Shown in pieces: positions 1 through 5,246 of a DNA stretch of 7,975 nt (its first letter is position 1; each line of letters opens with the position of its first letter). The notes under the pieces were generated by a model, which did not search any database, was not told the origin of the DNA, and saw only the letters and a list, made by a program, of their open reading frames with translations. The position numbers and the translations under genes are program-made. This DNA comes from Chloroflexota bacterium (GTDB lineage Bacteria > Chloroflexota > Limnocylindria > Limnocylindrales > CSP1-4): positions 1 to 7,975 of the forward strand of contig JAJYDP010000207.1 in NCBI GenBank assembly GCA_021777365.1, written 5' to 3'.

Positions 1-156
1 GGCCAACGCACGAACGAGGTCCGCGATCCACCGGCCCAGCGACGGAGCGGCGCGTCCTGCGGCGGCCTCCTCCACGTCCAGCCGGTGGCGGCGATCGCGA
101 GCAGCGCGCTCGATCTCCTCCACGCGCATGCGAGCGACCATCTGGTTGGCGTACAT
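1..156 (-). CDS. Hypothetical protein, 5' part only (divergent from the ArsR regulator)
   Basis: I do not recognise this gene. An open frame starts at ATG (complement of 154-156) and runs off the left edge after 52 codons with no stop, so only the N-terminus is visible. It begins MYANQMVARM, continues with a highly charged Arg/Glu-rich stretch that should be helical (about residues 11-32), then an Ala-rich segment, and ends near SLGRWIADLVRALA, which could be an amphipathic helix. No signal peptide or metal-binding cysteines or histidines stand out. The start is supported by a purine-rich Shine-Dalgarno-like GGGGAG about 8 bases upstream and by a well-formed promoter ending 49 bases before it. 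Because that promoter shares an operator with the ArsR-type regulator, the gene is probably a target of that regulator. The function is unknown. Confidence 0.6.
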   Translation of the reverse strand, partial: MYANQMVARMRVEEIERAARDRRHRLDVEEAAAGRAAPSLGRWIADLVRALA

Positions 157-205
157 GGTTCGAGTCTCCCCGTCTCCCTCGCGACGTCGTTCGCGATCTG
201 CCCGG

Positions 206-234
206 AGCATAGCGGCTATATCGATGGTTGTCAA
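206..234 (-). promoter_or_regulatory. Promoter of the minus-strand hypothetical gene
   Basis: Read on the minus strand, the sequence has TTGACA (a perfect -35, at 229-234), a 17-base spacer, and TATGCT (-10, at 206-211, four of six consensus positions). Transcription would start near 199, giving a leader of about 43 bases before the ATG at 156. The -35 box lies inside the inverted repeat at 217-238, so a bound repressor would block RNA polymerase. Confidence 0.7.
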
Positions 235-238
235 TATA
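217..238. promoter_or_regulatory. Probable ArsR-type operator (8-6-8 inverted repeat)
   Basis: Left arm TATATCGA (217-224), spacer TGGTTG, right arm TCAATATA (231-238). The arms are inverse complements at seven of eight positions. The site is an AT-rich island in otherwise GC-rich DNA. It has the general size and AT-rich look of ArsR/SmtB operators and covers the -35 boxes of both divergent promoters. Binding by the adjacent regulator is inferred from position. Confidence 0.7.
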
Positions 239-256
239 GATGACCGCCGATACAAT
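228..256 (+). promoter_or_regulatory. Promoter of the ArsR-family regulator gene
   Basis: TTGTCA (-35, 228-233), a 17-base spacer, and TACAAT (-10, 251-256); each box differs from the sigma-70 consensus at one position. The expected transcription start, about seven bases after the -10 box, coincides with the GTG at 263, so the transcript would be leaderless. The -35 overlaps the operator at 217-238, which suggests autorepression. Confidence 0.7.
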
Positions 257-262
257 GCGTTC

Positions 263-613
263 GTGAAGCGATCCCTCGACCCGACCGTCCGCATCCTGCA
301 GGCCCTGGCCGATCCCGCCCGCCTTTCGATCGTGCGGCAGCTGGCTGCCGAGGGAGACGTGTGCGCCTGCGACCTGGCGTGCTGTGGCGAGCTCTCGCAG
401 CCGACCGTCTCGCACCACCTGCGCGTGCTGCGGGATGCCGGCGTGGTCAGCTCGGAGCGCCGCGGCACGTGGGTGCACTACTCGCTGATGCCGGAGGCCG
501 TGGCGCAGCTCCGGGCGCTGGCGAACGGCCTGGAGCCGGCCGGCCCGCGCCCCGCGTCGGAGCTCGGCGGCCGCCGGCTCCGCGTGCTCCGGGGGTCGAG
601 CCCGACGGCCTGA
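263..613 (+). CDS. ArsR/SmtB-family metalloregulatory repressor
   Basis: This is a 116-residue winged-helix DNA-binding repressor. ArsR/SmtB proteins sit on operators and release DNA when they bind metal or metalloid ions. The N-terminal helices (about LQALADPARLSIVRQL, residues 12-27) lead into DVCACDL (32-38), a variant of the ELCVCDL metal-binding box. The recognition region SQPTVSHHLRVLRDAGVV (45-62) and the wing ERRGTWVHYSL (65-75) follow. Cysteines lie at 34, 36, 40 and 41. The C-terminal tail is short, Arg-rich and without extra ligands. I chose GTG 263 because it starts just before the conserved fold and lies at the expected transcription start. An upstream in-frame ATG at 224 would sit inside the operator and upstream of the -10 box. 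No arsenic or metal transporter is visible, so the inducer cannot be named. Confidence 0.9.
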   Translation: MKRSLDPTVRILQALADPARLSIVRQLAAEGDVCACDLACCGELSQPTVSHHLRVLRDAGVVSSERRGTWVHYSLMPEAVAQLRALANGLEPAGPRPASELGGRRLRVLRGSSPTA

Positions 614-629
614 CGGCGCGGTCGGGGCT
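599..629. terminator. Possible weak hairpin at the end of the ArsR gene
   Basis: AGCCCGAC (599-606) can pair with GTCGGGGCT (621-629), with one bulged G. The stop codon is in the loop. Only two T residues follow, so it is not a good intrinsic terminator. It may be chance pairing in GC-rich DNA. Confidence 0.25.
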
Positions 630-836
630 TGTCGCGCTCCACGCGCTGGGCGGAGGGAGCGCGGCAGCAGGGCTGTGGCGGCGGTACGATTGCCGCTCGA
701 CGTCATGGTGGGGCCGCGGTTCGACCAGAGGGGCGACGTTCGGTCACGGGTCTCGGATCGCCCACGGTGGCGTGGTCGGCGAGGGGCAGGGTCCGTCCGG
801 GCGCCGTGGTGCGGTGAGGCGCCGGTGCGTCACGAC

Positions 837-857
837 CGCGCGGGAGCGGCCCGCGCG
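837..857 (+). other. Perfect 8-bp GC hairpin in the icd leader
   Basis: CGCGCGGG (837-844) pairs perfectly with CCCGCGCG (850-857) around a five-base loop AGCGG. It lies about 70 bases before the icd start. There is no following T-run, so it is not a classical terminator. A role in mRNA stability or attenuation is only a possibility. Confidence 0.4.
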
Positions 858-863
858 CGGGTG

Positions 864-883
864 TGCCCGTGGAGCGGCGGGCA
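864..883 (+). other. Second short hairpin in the icd leader
   Basis: TGCCCG (864-869) pairs with CGGGCA (878-883) around an eight-base loop. It follows the first hairpin by six bases. Alone it would not be notable in DNA this GC-rich. Confidence 0.25.
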
Positions 884-926
884 GGCAGACACCGATCGCG
901 ATGTCTCGACGAGGAGAGCAGTGCTG

Positions 927-2423
927 ATGGAATCACGGACCTCGACCAGCTCCGGCACGCAGGCGGCCATCCCCGTCACGGTGATCCCCGGCGACGGCGT
1001 GGGCCCCGAGATCGTCCGGTCGGCCATGCGGATCATCGATGCCGCGGGCGTGAAGATCGCCTGGGAGGAGGCGGAGGCGGGCGCCGAGGTCTTCCGGCGC
1101 GGCGACAGCTCCGGCGTGCCGCAGGCCACCCGCGATTCGATCGAGCGCACGCGCGTCGTGCTCAAGGGCCCCCTCGAGACGCCGGTCGGTTTCGGCGAGA
1201 AGAGCGCCAACGTCACCCTGCGCAAGCTCTTCGAGACGTACGCCAACGTCCGCCCGGCCCGGGAGCTCCCCGGCGTCCCGACCCGCTACAGCGGGGAGGG
1301 GCTGGACATGATCATCGTCCGCGAGAACATCGAGGACCTCTACGCCGGCATCGAGCACATGCAGACGCCCGACGTGGGCCAGGGCCTCAAGGTCATCACC
1401 CGCAAGGGCTCGGAGAAGATCATCCGCTACGCGTTCGAGCTGGCCCGGCGGGAGGGGCGCTCGAAGGTCACCTGCGCCACCAAGGCCAACATCATGAAAT
1501 TGACCGAGGGGCTCTTCAAGCGCGTCTTCGAGGAGATGGCACCCGAGTACCCGGAGATCACCGCCGAGCACCTGATCATCGACAACGTCGCGCACCAGCT
1601 GGCGAAGAACCCGGCCCAGTTCGACATCATCGTCACCACCAACCTCAACGGCGACATCATCAGCGACCTCGCCTCCGGGCTGGTGGGCGGCCTCGGGTTC
1701 GCGTCCTCGGGGAACTACGGCGACGGCATCGCGATCTTCGAGGCGGTGCACGGATCGGCGCCGAAGTACGCCGGCAAGGACGTGATCAACCCCACCGCGC
1801 TGATCCTCTCCTCCGTGATGATGCTGCGCTACCTGGGGCAGGACGAGGCCGCCGCGAGCGTGGAGGACGCGGTGCTCTACACGCTCGAGGAGGGGCGCGC
1901 CGTCACCCAGGACCTGGCCCGGCAGACCGGCGGGGACGTGGAGCACGCCACGTCGACCACGGGCTTCACCGACCAGGTGATCGCCAACCTGGGCCGGCAC
2001 CCGTCCAGCGTCCCGGTGCGCGCCCGCACGGTCGATCGTGGCCTGGCGCCCCGGCCGGGATGGTCGTACGCGCCCGAGCGCTACGCGGCCATGAAGCGCG
2101 AGCTGGTGGGCGTCGACGTCATGATCGAGACCGACCTGCCGGTGGAGCAGCTGGGGGACGACCTGGCCGGGCTGGCGGGCGAGAAGCTCGAGCTGTCGAT
2201 GGTCGAGAGCCGCGGCACCAAGGTCTACCCGTCGATCGGGCTGGCCACGGACCACGTGCGCTGGTACCGCGGCCGGTTCGTGGCGCGCGCCGGCGCGGTC
2301 GTCACCGAGGACGACCTGGTCGCGCTGCTCGGCCGGATCGCGGCGCGCCACCGCTGGACCGAGTTCGTGCGGCTGCAGTCGTTCGACGGCGAGCTCGCCT
2401 TCACCAAGGCCCAGGGCGAATGA
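927..2423 (+). CDS. icd: NADP-dependent isocitrate dehydrogenase, Thermus type
   Basis: The 498-residue cytosolic enzyme should oxidise and decarboxylate isocitrate to 2-oxoglutarate in the TCA cycle. The N-terminal VTVIPGDGVGPEIV (17-30) opens the isocitrate/isopropylmalate dehydrogenase fold. Isocitrate-binding residues appear in KSANVTLRK (S93, N95, R99), R109, R132 and Y139; K186 is the likely catalytic lysine. The metal-binding aspartates are probably D219, D243 and D247. HGSAPKYAG (275-283) carries the Lys-Tyr pair (280-281) seen in NADP-specific enzymes. After about residue 345 there is an extension of some 150 residues ending FDGELAFTKAQGE. By memory this closely matches the roughly 496-residue Thermus thermophilus enzyme and is absent from the shorter E. 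coli form. ATG 927 is preceded by GAGGAGAG at 8 bases; a GTG at 921 is a less likely alternative. The stop overlaps purE. Confidence 0.96.
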   Translation: MESRTSTSSGTQAAIPVTVIPGDGVGPEIVRSAMRIIDAAGVKIAWEEAEAGAEVFRRGDSSGVPQATRDSIERTRVVLKGPLETPVGFGEKSANVTLRKLFETYANVRPARELPGVPTRYSGEGLDMIIVRENIEDLYAGIEHMQTPDVGQGLKVITRKGSEKIIRYAFELARREGRSKVTCATKANIMKLTEGLFKRVFEEMAPEYPEITAEHLIIDNVAHQLAKNPAQFDIIVTTNLNGDIISDLASGLVGGLGFASSGNYGDGIAIFEAVHGSAPKYAGKDVINPTALILSSVMMLRYLGQDEAAASVEDAVLYTLEEGRAVTQDLARQTGGDVEHATSTTGFTDQVIANLGRHPSSVPVRARTVDRGLAPRPGWSYAPERYAAMKRELVGVDVMIETDLPVEQLGDDLAGLAGEKLELSMVESRGTKVYPSIGLATDHVRWYRGRFVARAGAVVTEDDLVALLGRIAARHRWTEFVRLQSFDGELAFTKAQGE

Positions 2424-2905
2424 CGCCACGCGTCGGGATCCTGATGGGCAGCCGGTCCGACATGCCGGTCATGCAGAAGGCCTCGGACCTGCTGACCGAG
2501 CTCGGGGTCGAGCACGAGGTACGGGTGATGTCCGCGCATCGCACGCCGGACCTCGTGGCCGGGTACGCGACCGGCGCGGCCGATCGCGGTGTCCAGGTGA
2601 TCGTGGCCGCCGCGGGGGGAGCCGCCCACCTGGCCGGTGTGGTCGCCGCCCACACGCTCCTGCCGGTGATCGGTGTGCCGATCGCGACGCAGGTGGCGGG
2701 CGGCCTCGACTCGCTCCTCTCGACGGTGCAGATGCCTCGCGGCGTGCCGGTGGCGACCGTGTCGGTCGGCGGCGCGGAGAACGCGGCACTGCTTGCGGCC
2801 GAGATCCTGGGCCTCTCGGACGACGTGGTGCAGGCCCGGCTCGCCGCCTATCGCGAGCGGCAGGCCCGGGCGATCCTGGACGACGAGACGAACCGGGGCG
2901 CCTGA
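2420..2905 (+). CDS. purE: N5-carboxyaminoimidazole ribonucleotide mutase (PurE, class I)
   Basis: The 161-residue cytosolic enzyme of de novo purine synthesis moves the carboxyl group of N5-CAIR to carbon 4 to give CAIR. Visible motifs are the phosphate-binding GSRSDMPVM (10-18), SAHRTP (38-43) with H40, and AGGAAHLAG (65-73) with H70, which corresponds to the catalytic histidine of the E. coli enzyme. QMPRGVPVATVSVGG and NAALLAAEIL follow. The length is normal for bacterial class I PurE, which acts as an octamer. The start ATG overlaps the icd stop in an ATGA arrangement, so translation is probably coupled; an AGGG lies just upstream. The usual partner purK is not in the window, and pairing with icd is not the textbook arrangement. 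Confidence 0.95.
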   Translation: MTPRVGILMGSRSDMPVMQKASDLLTELGVEHEVRVMSAHRTPDLVAGYATGAADRGVQVIVAAAGGAAHLAGVVAAHTLLPVIGVPIATQVAGGLDSLLSTVQMPRGVPVATVSVGGAENAALLAAEILGLSDDVVQARLAAYRERQARAILDDETNRGA

Positions 2906-2929
2906 GCGACTGCATCGCCAGCGTCGAGA

Positions 2930-2960
2930 GCCGGGTGGCACTCGTTCCCCGGCGTACACT
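2930..2960 (+). promoter_or_regulatory. Possible promoter and inverted repeat upstream of the mini-ORF/Nudix unit
   Basis: A TACACT hexamer (2955-2960) resembles a -10 box and lies exactly six bases before a GTG at 2967, the same spacing as at the ArsR gene. No good -35 is seen at the right distance. GCCGGG (2930-2935) and CCCGGC (2948-2953) form a perfect 6-bp inverted repeat immediately upstream. It could be an operator, a purE-end hairpin or chance. Confidence 0.4.
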
Positions 2961-2966
2961 CGAAGC

Positions 2967-3032
2967 GTGCAGGATGAGCGCTTGGCACCTGACATGCCGG
3001 AGCTGAACTGCCAGATGGTGCTGACCGCATGA
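2967..3032 (+). CDS. Possible leaderless 21-residue leader peptide before the Nudix gene
   Basis: An open frame of 21 codons begins at GTG 2967 (start VQDERLAPDM, end CQMVLTA). Its TGA (3030-3032) overlaps the ATG of the Nudix gene in an ATGA arrangement. The GTG lies at the expected start point of a TACACT -10 box, so it could be translated without a leader and hand ribosomes to the Nudix start, which lacks a clear Shine-Dalgarno sequence. The peptide has one Cys and no recognisable motif. No homology is claimed, and it may be a chance frame. Confidence 0.35.
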   Translation: MQDERLAPDMPELNCQMVLTA

Positions 3033-3670
3033 GCGCCGACGAGCTTCCGACCGATGTCGGCCCGATGCAGGCGTCCCACGGTGGCGTCCCCGACTGGCTG
3101 GCGGCAACCCTGAACTACTGCTCCCGGTGCGGCGCCGCGCTGCGCTTCGGGCGGATCGAGGGCGAGGACCGCGAGCGCCTCGCCTGCGAGTCGTGCGGGT
3201 ACATCGCGTACGTGAATCCGCGCCTCGTGGTGACCACGCTCCCCGTCACGGCGCGCGGAGAAGTGATCCTCCTGCGCCGGGGCTTCGAGCCGGGCTACGG
3301 GCTCTGGGCGCAGCCAGGCGGGTTCCTCGAGATCGACGAGACGGTGAGCGAGGGCGCGGTGCGCGAGACGCTCGAGGAGATCGGCCTGGTCGTGGAGCCG
3401 GGCGAGGTCGTGGGCCTCTACTCGCGCATCGAGGCGGCGGTGGTCGTGCTCGCATTCGAGGCCCGGATCGTGGGCGGCGAGCCGCGTACCAGCGAGGAGG
3501 CGCTCGAGGTGCGGGCGTTCCGGCCCGAGGCGATCCCCTGGCGGGACATCGCCTTCCGCACCACCACGTGGGCGCTCCGCGACTGGCTCAGGCTGCGCCA
3601 TCCGGACCTGTATCCACTGGGCGAGCGGACACTCGAGGAGCGGCCGGAGGAGCCGGGCGCCGAGTCCTGA
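3029..3670 (+). CDS. Zinc-ribbon Nudix hydrolase
   Basis: The 213-residue protein has an N-terminal zinc ribbon, with Cys pairs at 31/34 (CSRC) and 53/56 (CESC), followed by a Nudix fold. The Nudix box runs from G98 to L120 and fits GX5EX7REUXEEXGU, with RETLEEIGL as the catalytic core that binds Mg. Such enzymes hydrolyse nucleoside diphosphates linked to another group, for example ADP-ribose or NADH. The ribbon plus Nudix layout is like NADH pyrophosphatase NudC, but the SQPWPFPxS motif after the Nudix box is missing, so I do not call NudC; an ADP-ribose or sugar-nucleotide pyrophosphatase is equally possible. ATG 3029 is the first possible start after an in-frame stop at 2990. It has only a weak GGTG upstream, which fits translational coupling. 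The C-terminus is Glu/Arg-rich. Confidence 0.88.
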   Translation: MSADELPTDVGPMQASHGGVPDWLAATLNYCSRCGAALRFGRIEGEDRERLACESCGYIAYVNPRLVVTTLPVTARGEVILLRRGFEPGYGLWAQPGGFLEIDETVSEGAVRETLEEIGLVVEPGEVVGLYSRIEAAVVVLAFEARIVGGEPRTSEEALEVRAFRPEAIPWRDIAFRTTTWALRDWLRLRHPDLYPLGERTLEERPEEPGAES

Positions 3671-3803
3671 TCAGTGGCTGGCACGCCGGGCAGGGGCTGC
3701 AATCCGCCGCTGGTCGGCGCGCGAACCTCGAGTGACCGGATCGTACGCGCGGCGCACCACGCATCCCGACGCCGGTCCTGACCGTGCCCACCCGAGGATC
3801 GAC

Positions 3804-5216
3804 GTGACGCTCCACCACCTCCACACCCGCCTGCGCATCGAGCGCCCCCTTGCCGACGTCTTCGCCTTCTTCGAACAGCCTGCCAACCTGGACCGGATCA
3901 CCCCGCCCTGGATGGGGATGCGGATCCTGAGCGCGGATCGCGAGATGCGCGAGGGGCTCGAGATCGACTACGCGATCACCCCGTTCCCGCGGGTGCCCGC
4001 CCGCTGGCGCTCCCGGATCACCCTCTACGACCCGCCGAACGCGTTCGTGGACCTGCAGCTGCGCGGTCCGTACGCCCGCTGGGAGCACCGCCATGCGTTC
4101 CGCGCGGACGGCGATGCGACCATCGTGGAGGACGACGTAACGTACGCGGTACCGTTCGGGCGCCTGGGTGACCTGGTCGAGCCCTGGCTCGTCCGACCGA
4201 GGCTCCGCGCCATCTTCGACTACCGCACCGCGGCCATCGACCGGCTGCTGCCGGGCCCGACGGTGGCCAGGGAGGATGCCATGACGGTCGCAGTCGCCGG
4301 GGGCACCGGGTTCGTCGGGGGCGCCATCGCGCGCGAGCTGCTGCGGCGGGGCGAGCACGTCGTGGTCCTCTCGCATCGGCCGGAACGCGCACGGGCCACG
4401 CTGCCCGATGCGGTGGAGATCCGGCGGGCCGACGTGAACGGCGATCCGGCCGCGCTCGACGCGGCACTTGCCGGCGTGGACGCCCTGGTGATCGCGCTGG
4501 CGTTCCCCAATGCGCCGATGGAGGATCCGTCCCGCGGCTGGACCTATGAGCACGTGGACGGCGACGGCACCACGGCGCTTGCCGGAGCCGCGACGCGGGC
4601 CGGGGTCCGGCGCATCGTCTACGTCTCGGGGGCCGGCGCCGACGAGCACGCCGATCGCCAGTGGTTCCGGGCGAAGGGACGCGCCGAGCGGGCTGTCCGG
4701 GAGACGGGGATCACCCACACCATCATCAGGCCCACCTGGATCTACGGTCCCGGCGATGTCTCGCTCAACCGTTTCATGGCGTTCGCCCGGACGCTGCCCT
4801 TCGTGCCGCTCACCGGGTCCGGGCGCCAGCTGCTGGCCCCGGTCTTCATCGACGACGTGGCGCGCCTGGCCGCCGACTCGCTGGCGGACCCCGCGGCGGC
4901 TGACCGGACGTTCGAGATCGGCGGGCCCGAGACGCTGACGATGCGGCAGATCGTGGCCACGGCCCTGCGCGTGGCGGGCAGGCGGCGGCCGATCCTCCCC
5001 GCGCCCGCCGCGGCCCTGCGTCTCGCGGCGCGGGTCCTGCAGCACCTGCCCGGGCGCGTGCTCACGCCGGACGGGGTCGACTTCGTCAACCAGCCGGCCA
5101 CCGTGGACGTGGGCCCGCTCCTGGCCGCGATGCCGCGGCGCCTGACCCCGCTCGAGGAGGGGCTGGCCACGTACCTGGCGCCGGGCCGCTCGGAGGAGCG
5201 CCCGGTCGTCCGGTAG
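3804..5216 (+). CDS. SRPBCC-domain / atypical SDR (NDUFA9-like) fusion protein
   Basis: This is a 470-residue protein of two domains. Residues 1 to about 150 look like an SRPBCC (START-like) ligand-binding domain of the COG4276 type: LRIERPLADVFAFFEQPANL, then ITPPWMGMRI, ending in RLRAIFDYRTAAIDRLL. From M160 a Rossmann domain begins with TVAVAGGTGFVGG; the glycines at 166, 169 and 172 bind NAD(P). RRIVYVSGAGAD (269-280) and IIRPTWIYGPGD (307-318) are typical of atypical SDRs related to NDUFA9 and nucleotide-sugar epimerases. The YxxxK catalytic pair reads WxxxK (W287, K291), so ordinary SDR catalysis is doubtful. GTG 3804 is chosen because GAGG lies 6 bases upstream and the SRPBCC fold begins at once; a GTG at 3732 would add 24 unconserved residues. 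It ends 30 bases before the photolyase gene, so co-transcription is likely. The substrate is unknown. Confidence 0.85.
   Translation: MTLHHLHTRLRIERPLADVFAFFEQPANLDRITPPWMGMRILSADREMREGLEIDYAITPFPRVPARWRSRITLYDPPNAFVDLQLRGPYARWEHRHAFRADGDATIVEDDVTYAVPFGRLGDLVEPWLVRPRLRAIFDYRTAAIDRLLPGPTVAREDAMTVAVAGGTGFVGGAIARELLRRGEHVVVLSHRPERARATLPDAVEIRRADVNGDPAALDAALAGVDALVIALAFPNAPMEDPSRGWTYEHVDGDGTTALAGAATRAGVRRIVYVSGAGADEHADRQWFRAKGRAERAVRETGITHTIIRPTWIYGPGDVSLNRFMAFARTLPFVPLTGSGRQLLAPVFIDDVARLAADSLADPAAADRTFEIGGPETLTMRQIVATALRVAGRRRPILPAPAAALRLAARVLQHLPGRVLTPDGVDFVNQPATVDVGPLLAAMPRRLTPLEEGLATYLAPGRSEERPVVR
4271..4283 (+). promoter_or_regulatory. Internal ribosome-binding site and in-frame ATG at the domain junction
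   Basis: GGAGG (4271-4275) lies five bases before an in-frame ATG (4281) that is exactly the first residue of the Rossmann domain. It could start a separate SDR-only product of 311 residues, or be a relic of two fused genes. It is stronger than the site at the start of the full-length protein. Confidence 0.5.
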
Positions 5217-5246
5217 GGATTGCCCCGGCCGCGCGGGCTTTAGGCC

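Larger units (their letters stand above)
614..926 (+). other. Non-coding leader upstream of icd
   Basis: I see no convincing gene in these 313 bases: the open frames crossing them lack recognisable protein motifs and are the kind GC-rich DNA produces by chance. A TACGAT hexamer (685-690) could be a -10 box but has no matching -35. The last 90 bases hold two hairpins, annotated separately. A GAGGAGAG Shine-Dalgarno sequence (911-918) sits 8 bases before the icd ATG. I could not match the region to a known riboswitch. Confidence 0.5.

Noticed and set aside
128..262. Longer N-terminus for the ArsR regulator
   Set aside because: It would translate through the operator and promoter, and the added residues are not part of the ArsR fold.
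837..883. Riboswitch upstream of icd
   Set aside because: The two hairpins alone do not match any riboswitch core I know; kept only as structured-leader observations.
675..926. Upstream in-frame extension of icd by 84 codons
   Set aside because: The added residues are Arg/Gly-rich and unlike the family, and ATG 927 has a good Shine-Dalgarno sequence and the normal N-terminus.
933..2429. A 498-codon minus-strand open frame
   Set aside because: It mirrors icd almost exactly and has no recognisable motif; icd is certain from its active-site motifs.
2974..3006. A ten-codon ATG frame before the Nudix gene
   Set aside because: It is very short, ends well before the Nudix start and has only a weak purine run upstream; chance is the better explanation.
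2225..3601. A 458-codon minus-strand open frame across purE and the Nudix gene
   Set aside because: It is low-complexity and antisense to two genes with clear catalytic motifs.
3732..3803. Upstream GTG start for the SRPBCC-SDR protein
   Set aside because: It lacks a ribosome-binding site, and the 24 extra residues do not resemble the SRPBCC domain; GTG 3804 has GAGG at a good distance.
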